From contig JABABM010000019.1 in assembly GCA_014238205.1 (NCBI GenBank), positions 336-46,154 on the forward strand: a DNA stretch of 45,819 nucleotides, read 5' to 3'. The translations under genes and the position numbers were made by a program. A model generated the notes under the pieces. It was given only the letters and a program-made list of their open reading frames with translations. It ran no database searches and had not been told where the DNA came from. Positions within the stretch are counted from its first letter, which is position 1. Each line of letters starts with the position of its first letter. Origin of the DNA: Phycisphaerales bacterium (GTDB lineage Bacteria > Planctomycetota > Phycisphaerae > Phycisphaerales > SM1A02). This document shows, piece after piece, positions 1 to 8,671 of the stretch.

Positions 1-546
1 GGTCATGGACATGCCGGGCAGGCTGCCAACATCAAGTTGCATCACAACGTGGGCGGTCTTCCCGAGGACCTGGAGTTCGGGCTCATTGAACCACTTCGAG
101 ATCTTTTTAAGGATGAGGCCAGGTCTCTCGGAGAAGTCCTGGGTCTTCCATCACACATCGTCTGGCGACATCCATTCCCCGGTCCGGGACTGGCTGTTCG
201 CATCCTTGGCGAGATTACGTGTGACAAGCTCGACCTGCTCCGTGAGTGCGACGAGATTCTTCTTGATGAGATCGTTTCCAATGATCTCTACAGGACGACC
301 AACCAGGTCTTCGCCGTGCTTCTGCCCGTCCAATCGGTCGGCGTCATGGGGGATGGTCGAACCTATGATTCGGTTGTTGCTGTTCGTGCCGTCGAAACTT
401 CCGATTTCATGACTGCCGACTGGGCCCGTATTCCACACGAGGTCCTGGCAGTCATCAGCAACCGGATCATCAACGAGGTTCCGGGAGTCAACAGGGTCGT
501 GTACGACATCTCCTCGAAGCCGCCTGCAACGATCGAATGGGAATAA
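1..546 (+). CDS. guaA: GMP synthase (glutamine-hydrolysing), C-terminal part
   Basis: This is the 3' end of guaA; the open frame runs in from before base 1, leaving 181 residues. GMP synthase aminates XMP to GMP with glutamine and ATP in the cytoplasm, the last step of guanine nucleotide synthesis. The first residues ([20 protein letters not shown]) match the end of the ATP-pyrophosphatase domain, and the rest is the C-terminal dimerisation domain, with [10 protein letters not shown], a [12 protein letters not shown] segment and the usual C-terminal TIEWE. Full-length family members have about 510-525 residues, so roughly the last third is present. It converges on the PIN/TRAM gene with a 21-bp gap. 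The identification is secure; the start lies outside the window. Confidence 0.97.
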   Translation, partial: GHGHAGQAANIKLHHNVGGLPEDLEFGLIEPLRDLFKDEARSLGEVLGLPSHIVWRHPFPGPGLAVRILGEITCDKLDLLRECDEILLDEIVSNDLYRTTNQVFAVLLPVQSVGVMGDGRTYDSVVAVRAVETSDFMTADWARIPHEVLAVISNRIINEVPGVNRVVYDISSKPPATIEWE

Positions 547-567
547 CAGGCTTGCCGGGGCGGGGAT

Positions 568-1701
568 TCAGTTCACCTTGGCGAAGATGAGTCGACCCGC
601 GTTGGTCTGCAGCATGTTCGTGATCTCGACTTCAACCTGCTCACCTATGTGGTCATGAGCGCATTCTGCGACGACCATGGTTCCATCCGGAAGGAATCCG
701 ACACCCTGTTCATCACATTCGCCTTTCCTGATGATTTCGATCAGCATTCGTTCCCCAGGCAGTACCTGCCCCTGGAGCATGTTCGACAGATCGTTGAGGT
801 TCAGCGTCGGTACCTGGCGGATTTCCGCAACCCTGAGCAGGGTCTGGTCCGTGGTGACGAGGCGAAGATTCTGCCGAGCTGCAACATCAAGCAGGGCCTG
901 GTCGACCATTCCCTCCTCTGCTACCGCCTCTTCGATCGAGACTGCGGCGGAAGGTGTGTCCTGCAGTGTCCTGAGATTTGCAAGGCCTCGCCTGCCTCGA
1001 TCACGTTTCATGCGATCGCTCGAATCCGACAGTCGGTGAAGTTCATCAATGACGAACCGTGGCACGAACAGCGGTGCATCGAGGAAGCCCGTCCGGCTGA
1101 ATGTATTGATTCTTCCATCGATCAAGACGGACGTGTCGAGCAGCATCGGGCGGATGCCCCGTACCTGCTTCGAGAACTCGACGTAGGGGATGACCAGCCT
1201 GATGTTGTCGCGAGTCGTGAGAACCATTGATACTGCGAGGTAGCAGAAGGTAAGTCCCGTTGCCAATTTCAACAGTGTCAGGTATTTCAATGCCATGTCA
1301 CCTTCAGGAAGGCCCCAGGCATCGGCTATCAGGTCGATCAAGGCGCCGATGGCAAGTGCAGCAAGCAGGCCGGCAAGAATAGCCAGGTAGATGGCGACAA
1401 CAATGGAGAGCTGCTTGCGGGGAGTCTTCAGATCGAGGAGGACGATGATGGTTGCGACCGCGATCGTTGCGATGATCGGCGCGAGGATGTTGAGTCCCTG
1501 GTGGGGGAGATAGGTCGCACCGATGATTCCGGCGAATGGAAGGACCGCAACTGCGATCATCAGGGCGATGTAGATCATCCGAACCGTAATCAGGATGAAG
1601 GGTTGTCCGAGGGATGAATCCTCCCCGTTGATATCCCGGAGGGAGAGGGGCTTGGGTTCGGATCTCTCCATGTCGCTGGATTTCTGGTCCTGTTCAGGCA
1701 T
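568..1701 (-). CDS. Membrane-anchored PIN/TRAM domain protein (YacL-like)
   Basis: A 377-residue protein with four predicted membrane helices (about residues 34-60, 70-90, 98-125 and 143-163), a PIN nuclease-like domain (about 185-305) and a C-terminal TRAM domain (about 315-377). The PIN acidic residues are visible in LLDTSVLIDGR (D189), VIDEL (E220) and a later TTD motif. This order is that of Bacillus YacL and its relatives, whose RNA or DNA substrate is not settled. The open frame extends upstream to 1917, but the added residues look non-coding, and the ATG at 1701 is preceded by a TACACT hexamer 7 bp upstream and no Shine-Dalgarno sequence, so a leaderless start is chosen. It is divergent from dnaX. 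Confident in the family, not in the biological role. Confidence 0.88.
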   Translation of the reverse strand: MPEQDQKSSDMERSEPKPLSLRDINGEDSSLGQPFILITVRMIYIALMIAVAVLPFAGIIGATYLPHQGLNILAPIIATIAVATIIVLLDLKTPRKQLSIVVAIYLAILAGLLAALAIGALIDLIADAWGLPEGDMALKYLTLLKLATGLTFCYLAVSMVLTTRDNIRLVIPYVEFSKQVRGIRPMLLDTSVLIDGRINTFSRTGFLDAPLFVPRFVIDELHRLSDSSDRMKRDRGRRGLANLRTLQDTPSAAVSIEEAVAEEGMVDQALLDVAARQNLRLVTTDQTLLRVAEIRQVPTLNLNDLSNMLQGQVLPGERMLIEIIRKGECDEQGVGFLPDGTMVVAECAHDHIGEQVEVEITNMLQTNAGRLIFAKVN

Positions 1702-1708
1702 CCGGGGC

Positions 1709-1714
1709 AGTGTA
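1709..1714 (-). promoter_or_regulatory. Candidate -10 element of a leaderless PIN/TRAM transcript
   Basis: TACACT on the minus strand ends 7 bp before the ATG at 1701. There is no usable ribosome binding site between them, so transcription would start at or beside the start codon. No clear -35 box is seen. Confidence 0.4.
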
Positions 1715-1930
1715 CCCGAGCCCCCCCTGCGGCTACCATGTGGGTTGACGACGAACGTGGAGGGCGGCCGGGCCCTGCGGAGGTTCGGCACGCGAACCTG
1801 GTCAGGGCTTGATCGCAGCAGCCATAAGCGACGCCGCGTCTGCCGTGGATGTCCTGGCCGCCCTCTTCGTTCCTCGCAGCAGGACCTGGAGTGTTCCAGA
1901 GGGAACATCTTGAGCAAGGAAGCCCGCCAC

Positions 1931-3604
1931 GTGAGTTACACCGTCCTGGCACGTCGATACCGATCCCGTGACTTCGATGAAGTCGTCGGGCAGGAGCCGA
2001 TTGCACGAACGCTCATGAATGCAATCGAGTCAGGACGTGTTGCACACGCATACCTGTTCTGCGGGACTCGGGGAGTGGGCAAGACGACGATGGCTCGGCT
2101 CTTTGCCCGTGCCCTGAACATCAGCGATGAACTTGTCGAAGCGGATGCCATTGCCGAAGCGATCATGAGTGGTTCCGATCTTGATGTGATCGAAATCGAT
2201 GGTGCCTCGAATCGAGGTGTCCAGGAAGCAAGGGATCTCATCGCCTCCGCCAGCCTGAAACCGGCACGCTGCCGCTACCGGATCTACATCATCGACGAGG
2301 TACACATGCTCACGCGGGATGCCTTCAATGCGCTCCTGAAGACAATGGAAGAACCCCCCGAGCACGTCAAGTTCATTCTCTGCACGACGGAGCCCAATGA
2401 CGTGCTCCAGACCATTCAGAGCCGCTGCCAGCGATTCGATTTCCGGGCGATACCCGCTCGGCAGATCGCAGATCACCTCGCCTCGATCCTGAAACAGGAA
2501 GGCATCGAGGCCGATCCCGATGCCCTGCTCCAGGTTGCTCGCCTCGGCGAAGGATCAATGCGTGATGCATTGAGCATTCTTGATCGACTCCTTGCGGCCG
2601 GTCCTGAGCGACTGACTTCGGAGTTCGTCGCCACGATGCTCGGCCTGCCCGCCCGTGCGCTCGTCGAGACACTGCTCGACGCGACGCTGGATGGGGATCC
2701 AGCGGCCGCCCTTGCAGCAGGGGAGCGACTTCTCCAGGAAGGGGTCACGATCAACCAGGCCATTGAGAGCATGACGGAGTCTCTTCGATCGCTCCTCGTG
2801 GCAACGGCCTGCGGGGCTGACAGCGACCTTCTTCAACTTTCCGATGAACAGCGGGCAAGGGTCCGGGCTCGCTGCGACAGTCTTGATGCCGATGCTGTTC
2901 TTCACATGATCGCCCGATGTGAGGCGACTGCCAGACATGCACGGTTCACTGCATCTTCACGGGCCTTGTTCGATGCGCTGCTGGTGCGTCTTGCATCGAC
3001 GGAGCGGCTTGCCGATATTCCCTCGATGCTCCGTGGAACATCCACCGCGACCGCCCCGGCCAAAAAAAAAACTGAAGGTCTGAGCAATGTCGCAGCGGCT
3101 CCCTCTTCTTCAATTCCGCCGAAGCCGCCGGTTGTGAAGGAATCGAGTGCCGTGTCCAGTGGCCCACCGGCCGCTGGTTCGCCAGGTCCCCGGGAGACCG
3201 TGGCTCCGGAGAAACCGGCGAAAGCCGTCCTTACGGTGGATTCGCTCTGGGATCGGGTATGCAGTGAAGTGGAGTCGAATGTAAGCCAGGCACTTCTGCA
3301 GACAGCGCGGCCGGTTTCCTGGGACGGAGAGGTACTGGTGCTGGAACCACGTGACGCGGCATCTGGAAGTGGGAACTATCTTCGTTCACAATCGGAATCA
3401 ATTGCGGGCATGGTGCGATCGGTTGCAGGGCGACATGCAAGGGTCCAGATCGAGTTGATTGAACATCCACACGTTGAAAAAACCGTCGACCCCCTGTACG
3501 AGGAGCATCCGGATGTCAGGAAGGTCATGGAGATCTTCGATGCGGTGGTCGTTTCCATTGATCCAGTCAAGACAGGGGAGGCAGTGACATGTTCGGAGGA
3601 TTGA
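1931..3604 (+). CDS. dnaX: DNA polymerase III clamp-loader subunit tau/gamma
   Basis: A 557-residue DnaX, the AAA+ motor subunit that loads the sliding clamp. Walker A is at residues 45-52 (GTRGVGKT), the DEVH Walker B at 122-125, and sensor 1 and SRC regions (CTTEPNDV, QSRC) follow; the collar domain ends near residue 365, then a Pro/Ala/Ser-rich linker and a tau-specific tail. The GTG at 1931 is chosen because SYTVLARRYR is the normal DnaX N-terminus and AAGGA lies 10 bp upstream; a TTG at 1910 is possible. Two oddities: the four-cysteine zinc module that normally follows Walker A is absent (residues 63-83 contain no Cys), and an A10 run at codons 378-381 may cause slippage to a gamma-like product. 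It overlaps ybaB by 16 bp, as in the common dnaX-ybaB-recR operon. Confidence 0.95.
   Translation: MSYTVLARRYRSRDFDEVVGQEPIARTLMNAIESGRVAHAYLFCGTRGVGKTTMARLFARALNISDELVEADAIAEAIMSGSDLDVIEIDGASNRGVQEARDLIASASLKPARCRYRIYIIDEVHMLTRDAFNALLKTMEEPPEHVKFILCTTEPNDVLQTIQSRCQRFDFRAIPARQIADHLASILKQEGIEADPDALLQVARLGEGSMRDALSILDRLLAAGPERLTSEFVATMLGLPARALVETLLDATLDGDPAAALAAGERLLQEGVTINQAIESMTESLRSLLVATACGADSDLLQLSDEQRARVRARCDSLDADAVLHMIARCEATARHARFTASSRALFDALLVRLASTERLADIPSMLRGTSTATAPAKKKTEGLSNVAAAPSSSIPPKPPVVKESSAVSSGPPAAGSPGPRETVAPEKPAKAVLTVDSLWDRVCSEVESNVSQALLQTARPVSWDGEVLVLEPRDAASGSGNYLRSQSESIAGMVRSVAGRHARVQIELIEHPHVEKTVDPLYEEHPDVRKVMEIFDAVVVSIDPVKTGEAVTCSED
3062..3083 (+). other. Candidate slippage site in dnaX (A10 run with stops in both other frames)
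   Basis: Ten consecutive A at 3062-3071 encode Lys-Lys-Lys and the first base of a Thr codon, directly after the clamp-loader collar. Gaining one A, or a -1 ribosomal slip, gives AAC then TGA at 3073-3075 (about 381 residues). Losing one A, or a +1 shift, gives three more codons and TGA at 3081-3083 (about 383 residues). The E. coli and Thermus dnaX genes make gamma from comparable sites, by -1 frameshifting and by transcriptional slippage on an A run respectively. No strong upstream Shine-Dalgarno or downstream stem is obvious, which favours transcriptional slippage. Confidence 0.6.
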
Positions 3605-3939
3605 AGGACCTTGCAGGTCTTGCGGGAATGATGAAGGAATTGCCGAAGATGCAGGCCAGGCTTGCCGAGGTCAGGAATCACCTGGCAGACATCAAGGTGA
3701 CGGCCAGTGACCCGGAAGGGCATGTCCACGTTCGGGTCAATGGAACCCTGGAAGTCGAATCGATCCAGTTGTCTCCTTCACTCATCTCCACGGTCGAGGG
3801 CGGTGAGGCGTTGCAGGATCTCATCAAGGCAACCATCAACGAGGCATTGGCGAAGGCCCGTACCGAGGCGCAGGAGAAGATCGCTGGAGTTGCCCAGGAA
3901 ATGGGAATGCCATTGCCACCAGGAGGGCTCGACCTGTAG
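3589..3939 (+). CDS. ybaB: Nucleoid-associated protein, YbaB/EbfC family
   Basis: A 116-residue protein of normal YbaB/EbfC size. Family members are small dimeric DNA-binding proteins found between dnaX and recR in many bacteria. The helix-rich N-terminus (MFGGLKDLAGLAGMMKELPK) followed by a beta-strand segment with VRVNGTLEVESIQL and the C-terminal helix with INEALAKARTEAQEK fit the family. It overlaps the end of dnaX by 16 bp, so translation is probably coupled, and recR starts 4 bp after its stop. The ATG is fixed by the conserved N-terminus. Confidence 0.93.
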   Translation: MFGGLKDLAGLAGMMKELPKMQARLAEVRNHLADIKVTASDPEGHVHVRVNGTLEVESIQLSPSLISTVEGGEALQDLIKATINEALAKARTEAQEKIAGVAQEMGMPLPPGGLDL

Positions 3940-3943
3940 TTTC

Positions 3944-4591
3944 ATGCCCATGGCCAGGAGACCCCATTCGTATCCGGAGCCTGTCGAACGCCTCATCGAG
4001 GCCTTTGGCCGCATGCCAGGCATCGGTCGCCGAACGGCGACGCGACTTGCATTCCATGTTCTGAAGGACTCTCCTGAAGAGGCCAGGTCACTGTGTGAGG
4101 CGGTGCAGGATGTGAAGGAACGCGTGGCATGCTGTTCCATGTGCTGGCAGTTGACCGAAGTCGACCCATGCCCGATCTGCAGCAGCCCTGCCCGTGACGC
4201 ATCGACCATCCTGGTTGTCGAACAGCCCCATGACCTGATGAGTCTCGAGTCGACCGGAATGTATACGGGGGTCTACCATGTTCTCACGGGAAGGATCGAT
4301 CCACTTGCTGGAGTCGAGCCTTCCGACCTGACGGTAGCAACGTTGTTTGAGCGCGTTGATGATCCGTCATGCAACTGCCGTGGTGAACAGGTCTCGGAGA
4401 TCATTCTCGGGTTGAATCCGAATCTTGAGGGCGACAGCACCGCCCTGTACCTTGCCGACGAGCTGACGCGGAGATCCGTGCGTGTCACCCGGCTTGCCCG
4501 TGGCCTTCCAAGCGGTACACAACTGGAATATGCCAGTACGGCAGTCCTTGCCGATGCACTTGAAGGCCGTCGGGACGTAGGAAGCGGCTGA
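3944..4591 (+). CDS. recR: Recombination mediator protein RecR
   Basis: A 215-residue RecR, which acts with RecF/RecO to load RecA at single-strand gaps. In order: the helix-hairpin-helix segment (RMPGIGRRTATRLAFHVL), the four-cysteine zinc finger (CSMC...CPIC, about residues 64-81), the Toprim domain (ILVVEQPHDL, then YHVLTGRIDPL) and the C-terminal region (NPNLEGDSTALYLADEL). The ATG at 3944 is used; a second ATG at 3950 is in frame and equally possible. AGGAGG at 3921-3926 is too far away to decide, and translation is probably coupled to ybaB, whose stop is 4 bp upstream. A short cysteine-containing insertion (DDPSCNCRG) lies in the Toprim region. Identification is secure. Confidence 0.95.
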   Translation: MPMARRPHSYPEPVERLIEAFGRMPGIGRRTATRLAFHVLKDSPEEARSLCEAVQDVKERVACCSMCWQLTEVDPCPICSSPARDASTILVVEQPHDLMSLESTGMYTGVYHVLTGRIDPLAGVEPSDLTVATLFERVDDPSCNCRGEQVSEIILGLNPNLEGDSTALYLADELTRRSVRVTRLARGLPSGTQLEYASTAVLADALEGRRDVGSG

Positions 4592-4629
4592 ACTGCAGAC
4601 ATTGGTCGTCTCCCTTTCCATCGGGGGGG

Positions 4630-4635
4630 TACGAT
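4630..4635 (+). promoter_or_regulatory. Candidate -10 element of a leaderless rpoN transcript
   Basis: TACGAT ends 6 bp before the rpoN ATG at 4642 and follows a run of seven G. No Shine-Dalgarno sequence sits at the right distance. The 50-bp gap after recR also allows simple read-through. Confidence 0.35.
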
Positions 4636-4641
4636 GACCAC

Positions 4642-6144
4642 ATGCGTTTCGAAGCGGGACAACACGCCAAGCTCTCACAGCAGATGAAGCTGAGCCCCAG
4701 GATGATCCAGTCCATGGAGATCCTGCAGTTGCCGATTCTTGCATTGCAGGAACGTGTGGACCAGGAACTGGAGTCGAACATTGCGCTTGAAGTTGTCGAG
4801 GGTGAGCAGGCTGACCAGCCGCCCGACGAAGCGGGAGACTCGGGCGGAACCGAGGAGATGGTCGTCGGAGAAGCCGGTGACGGGGCAGATGATTTCGAGC
4901 GACTCAGCGATTTGGAACGTGATTACAGCGAGGCTGCGGACAACGAGTATTCCTCCTCGAGTTATTCACCGTCCAGACATGCAGGCGAACGGGATCGGAA
5001 ACAGGATGCCATGGCCAATCTTGAAGGCAGGGGAGCATCGCTCGGTGAGCAGTTGCTGCACCAGTGGACCTTTGCCGAGGTCGATGAAGACACTGCCGCG
5101 GCTGGAGCGCTGCTGATCCTCTCTGTCAACGATGACGGCCTGCTGGGCACGGACCTGGAGTCGATCCTCGAACAGAATCCGGATGCACTGTCGACGGGGA
5201 TGACGGTGCCTCGCCTCGAGACTGCACTTGAAGCACTGCAACATTGGCTTGAACCGCCTGGCCTGGCTGCCCGGAGCATCCAGGAATGTCTCATTCTCCA
5301 GGTCGAAGCGATGAAATCACAAGGGGAGGACGCAGTCGAGTGGGACACGGTTCGGGAACTGATTGAGCATCATCTTGACGACCTTGTGCAGAATCGCCTG
5401 CCGAAGATCACCGAATCCACGGGCCTGACGATCGATCAGGTGCGGGATGCGATGACGGCGATGCACAGGTTGAATCTTGCACCCGGACGTGATCTGATCA
5501 ATGTCGAGGTCGCCCCGATCATCCCCGATGTCATCGTGGACTATGACGAACAGTCCGATTCCTATGTCGCAGCGCTCTGCGATGGCGTATTGCCGCCACT
5601 GCGTGTGTCTCCACGGTACAGGTCGATGTCCGGGGATGAGGCTTTCGACAAGGAGACACGGTCCTTCATCAGCCGGAATGTCAGCAATGCGGAGTGGCTG
5701 ATCGAGTCGATCAACCAGCGTTCGAATTCGCTGCTGCGTGTCGTGAATGTCGTGCTGTCTCGCCAGCGTGATTTCTTCGATATCGGTCCGCAGCACCTGA
5801 AGCCGATGCCGATGGTCGATGTTGCCGAGCAACTGGGCGTACATGTTGCGACGGTCAGCAGGGCGGTGTCCGGGAAATGGATGCAGACCCCCAGGGGCAT
5901 GGTCCAGCTGCGGCGTTTCTTCTCCGGTGGAACGGAGACATCCGAGGGTGAAAATGTAAGTTGGGTGGCGGTGAAGGCCATGCTTGGCGAGATCGTCGAG
6001 GCGGAGGACAAGTCCAAGCCCTTCAGTGACGAGCTGCTTGCGGCTGCATTGAAGGAACGGGGTGTGGACATTGCCCGACGCACCATAGTCAAGTACCGCC
6101 AGCAGCTTGGAATACCACCTGCCCGGCTGAGGAAACAGTACTGA
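4642..6144 (+). CDS. rpoN: RNA polymerase sigma-54 factor
   Basis: A 500-residue sigma-54. Region I is the glutamine/leucine-rich activator-interaction segment at the N-terminus (QQMKLSPRMIQSMEILQLP), followed by an acidic region II (about residues 50-115), the core-binding domain, a helix-turn-helix (VAEQLGVHVATVSRAVSGKW) and the RpoN box near the end (ARRTIVKYRQQLGIPPARLR), which contacts the -24 element. Length is in the family range. Sigma-54 needs an AAA+ enhancer-binding protein; none is encoded in this window, and no convincing -24/-12 promoter was found by eye near the genes here. It converges on frr with a 15-bp gap. Confidence 0.97.
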   Translation: MRFEAGQHAKLSQQMKLSPRMIQSMEILQLPILALQERVDQELESNIALEVVEGEQADQPPDEAGDSGGTEEMVVGEAGDGADDFERLSDLERDYSEAADNEYSSSSYSPSRHAGERDRKQDAMANLEGRGASLGEQLLHQWTFAEVDEDTAAAGALLILSVNDDGLLGTDLESILEQNPDALSTGMTVPRLETALEALQHWLEPPGLAARSIQECLILQVEAMKSQGEDAVEWDTVRELIEHHLDDLVQNRLPKITESTGLTIDQVRDAMTAMHRLNLAPGRDLINVEVAPIIPDVIVDYDEQSDSYVAALCDGVLPPLRVSPRYRSMSGDEAFDKETRSFISRNVSNAEWLIESINQRSNSLLRVVNVVLSRQRDFFDIGPQHLKPMPMVDVAEQLGVHVATVSRAVSGKWMQTPRGMVQLRRFFSGGTETSEGENVSWVAVKAMLGEIVEAEDKSKPFSDELLAAALKERGVDIARRTIVKYRQQLGIPPARLRKQY

Positions 6145-6159
6145 TCCCCGGGGGATGCG

Positions 6160-6723
6160 TCAGTTCGCTTCGATCTCGCTGGTCTTCCGGGAGGACAGGT
6201 CTTCGATTCTGCTGATCATGTTCTTGGTGAGATCTTCGATGTTGGATTTCGAGATCTTCCCATCATCCTCGGAGAATGAGCTCGCCTTGTCCTTGACCAT
6301 CGTGTCCACCTGCTTGACGCAGTCTCGCCGCTCGTTTCGAATCGATATCTTCGTGTCTTCGCCGAGCTTCTTCACCTGTGTGACAAGTTGCTTTCGTCGT
6401 TCAGCCGAGGGCGGAGGAAGGTGTATGCGAATGGCATCACCCTCGACCTGGGGGTTCAGGCCCAGGTCTGCTGTTTCAAGAGCACGGGAAATGCTGTTCT
6501 TCGTCGTCGGATCGAAGGGCTTGATGAGGAGTTGCGTCGGTTCAGGGACATTGACAGCAGCAATATCGCGAAGATCGCACATCGAACCATAGCATTCAAC
6601 CTTGAGAAACTCGACGAGGGCAGTGCTCGCTCGCCCGGTTCGAATCCCGAGAAGTTCCTTCTCGTAATGCTCGATGGACTTCTCCATGCTCGATTTGCAT
6701 TCTCGGAAAGTCGCGTCACTCAT
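6160..6723 (-). CDS. frr: Ribosome recycling factor
   Basis: A 187-residue RRF, which with EF-G splits the post-termination ribosome. Family marks are the RTGRAS motif near the N-terminus, IKPFDP, IRIHLPPPSAERRKQL and the C-terminal helix with IRNERRD. The open frame extends to 6864, but the conserved N-terminus (MSDATFRECK) and a good AGAGGA ribosome binding site on the minus strand set the start at 6723. It lies 73 bp downstream of pyrH on the same strand, the usual pyrH-frr pair; tsf and rpsB, often next to them, are absent here. Confidence 0.96.
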   Translation of the reverse strand: MSDATFRECKSSMEKSIEHYEKELLGIRTGRASTALVEFLKVECYGSMCDLRDIAAVNVPEPTQLLIKPFDPTTKNSISRALETADLGLNPQVEGDAIRIHLPPPSAERRKQLVTQVKKLGEDTKISIRNERRDCVKQVDTMVKDKASSFSEDDGKISKSNIEDLTKNMISRIEDLSSRKTSEIEAN

Positions 6724-6796
6724 TGTCGTTTCCTCTTCGTCCTTCCGCCAGTTCGGGAAGGTCTTGTCCAATGTTGGGGAAAGTGGTGTACTCGAA

Positions 6797-7543
6797 TCAG
6801 GATTGAACCGGGATCCGCTCACGGGATGTGACAAGTGTGCCGATCGTTTCACCCGTGATGACACGGCGAATGTTGTGTTCCGGTCGGAAGTCGAAGACGA
6901 TGATCGGGAGGTCGCGTTCCATGCACATCGACAGTGCCGTCAGATCCATGATTGCCAGTTGGCGATCAATGGCCTCCTGGTATGACAGTGCATCGTAACG
7001 AGTCGCCGTGGGGTCCTTGACTGGATCGGCGGTATAGACGCCATCGACTTTCGTTGCTTTCAGAAGCACGTCCGCATTGAGTTCGGTGGCTCGAAGTGCA
7101 GCACAGGTGTCCGTGGTGAAGAACGGGTTCCCCGTGCCGGCTACGAGAATCAGGACGCGTCCTTTTTCAAAATGTCGAATGGCTCTCTTCCGGATGAACG
7201 GCTCGGCAATGGCCGGGACATCGATTGCCGACATGACCCTTGCCGGTGTTCCAAGTCCCTCGATGGCTTCCTTGAGCGCCATGCCGTTCATGACGGTCCC
7301 GAGCATGCCCATGTAGTCGGCAGTCGACTGGTCGATGCCCAGTTGAGCCGAAAGGTTGGCGCCCCGGATCATGTTTCCGCCGCCGACGACCACGGCGATC
7401 TCGGTGCCGGTCTTCGAGGCCTCCACGATTGCTGAAGCGATGGCCTTGAGTTCATCGGCATTGATGCCGAAATCACCCTGCTGGGCAAAACTCTCTCCAC
7501 TGATCTTCAGGAGGACTCGGCGGTAGTGGGGGGCGGATGGCAT
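6797..7543 (-). CDS. pyrH: UMP kinase
   Basis: A 248-residue bacterial UMP kinase of the amino-acid kinase fold, converting UMP to UDP with ATP. Visible family segments are LLKISGE near the N-terminus, VVVGGGNMIRG, the MGMLGTVMN region, AGTGNPFFTTDT and LLKATKVDGVYTADP. Length is normal. The ATG at 7543 is preceded by AAGGAAG at a good distance. It is divergent from the vWA/ExbBD operon and upstream of frr. Confidence 0.97.
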   Translation of the reverse strand: MPSAPHYRRVLLKISGESFAQQGDFGINADELKAIASAIVEASKTGTEIAVVVGGGNMIRGANLSAQLGIDQSTADYMGMLGTVMNGMALKEAIEGLGTPARVMSAIDVPAIAEPFIRKRAIRHFEKGRVLILVAGTGNPFFTTDTCAALRATELNADVLLKATKVDGVYTADPVKDPTATRYDALSYQEAIDRQLAIMDLTALSMCMERDLPIIVFDFRPEHNIRRVITGETIGTLVTSRERIPVQS

Positions 7544-7687
7544 GGGGTTCTTCCTTGGCTTCTGCCCTCATTGGACCCGTTTGAGCGGGGATGGTCAAGA
7601 ACCTCGATGGTTCCATTCAATCAATCCTGCAGGCACGCCTTTCTAGCAGGGGGGGGTGAAGATATGCTTTCGGAAGGATATTCCTCA

Positions 7688-8671
7688 ATGATGACCAGGC
7701 CCACCCCGGATTTCATGCCTTCGACCCTCGATGAAGAGGTTACGAAGCGGTTTCATGAGTTGCAGGAACAGCGGCGTCGAGTTCGGATGAGCCGGATTCG
7801 CTCCCTCTTCCTGTGGGCGATCCTGTTGTCCCTCCTTTTTCATATCGGCTTGATGATCTACCTGCACCTTCTTCACAGGGCTGGAAATAATGCTCCCATG
7901 CAGGAGTTCCAGGTTGAGATAGCAACCCTGCTGCCGGACGAGGAACTTACGGAACTGCCCGAGGGTGAACTGGAGGAGCCGGAGGACCAGGCACTCTCGG
8001 CGCTCGATGAACTGCTCAATGAACGCCAGGCCAGTGAACTGGAGGCCGATACAACGGCCGCTGAACTTGAAATCAATGGAGTCGGCGCTGCACCCGCGAT
8101 CGGTGGTGCCGCAGGGGGAGGAGGAGTGCAGGGAATCGGGGGGAGTGGAGCAGCGGGGTCCTTCTGCGGCATCTCGTCTGCCGGTGAGCGATTTGCGTAC
8201 ATCGTGGACATGTCCGGCTCGATGACTGGCGGACGCATGGAGCGTGCCAAGCAGGAGATGAAGCGTTCGATTCGTGCACTTCCCGACTACACCAAGTTTC
8301 TTGTCGTGTTCTACAACAGTGACATCGTCGAACCGCCTGATCAGGAGGGGTGGCAGACGGCTCGTTCAACTGTCGTTCGCCGGTTTACACGATGGCTGGA
8401 GGGCCTTTCTCCACAGGGAGGCACGGTACCGTTGCCTGCATTCAGCAGGGTGTTTTCAGAGGAGGAACGCCCTGATGTCATCTTCTTTCTTACCGATGGT
8501 GAAATCACATCGATGAAACCCGACAGTATCCAGCGACTGAATACCGGTGGTTTCAAGACCGTCATCAATACGATTGCATTCGGCGATGATTCAAGCCAGG
8601 ACCTGCTCAAGCGAATAGCGAAGGATTCCGGTGGGATCTACAGGTTCGTGAGATCCGGAGGTCCACCATGA
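7688..8671 (+). CDS. TonB-like membrane-anchored von Willebrand factor A protein
   Basis: A 327-residue protein: a short basic cytoplasmic N-terminus, one membrane helix (about residues 39-59), an acidic then Ala/Gly-rich linker (about 68-155) and a vWA domain to the C-terminus. The MIDAS motif DMSGS is near residue 173, and FFLTDGEI supplies a later metal-site region. The helix contains Ser-x3-His-x6-Leu (S48, H52, L59), the spacing of the first three residues of the SHLS motif that couples TonB to ExbB/ExbD. It heads an operon with exbB and two exbD genes. I infer that it is the TonB/TolA-like output of that motor, with vWA in place of the TonB C-domain. The start at 7688 has GGAAGGA 9 bp upstream; ATG 7664, with GGTGA, is an alternative. 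Function unproven. Confidence 0.8.
   Translation: MMTRPTPDFMPSTLDEEVTKRFHELQEQRRRVRMSRIRSLFLWAILLSLLFHIGLMIYLHLLHRAGNNAPMQEFQVEIATLLPDEELTELPEGELEEPEDQALSALDELLNERQASELEADTTAAELEINGVGAAPAIGGAAGGGGVQGIGGSGAAGSFCGISSAGERFAYIVDMSGSMTGGRMERAKQEMKRSIRALPDYTKFLVVFYNSDIVEPPDQEGWQTARSTVVRRFTRWLEGLSPQGGTVPLPAFSRVFSEEERPDVIFFLTDGEITSMKPDSIQRLNTGGFKTVINTIAFGDDSSQDLLKRIAKDSGGIYRFVRSGGPP

Noticed and set aside
1702..1930. TTGACG near 1744 as a -35 box for dnaX
   Set aside because: No -10 hexamer lies at 16-18 bp from it.
3921..3926. AGGAGG as the ribosome binding site of recR
   Set aside because: It is 17 bp from the nearest possible start, beyond the working range; coupling to ybaB is a better explanation.
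6145..6159. ATCCCC/GGGGAT inverted repeat between rpoN and frr as a terminator
   Set aside because: The arms are separated by one base, too short for a hairpin loop, and no T run follows.
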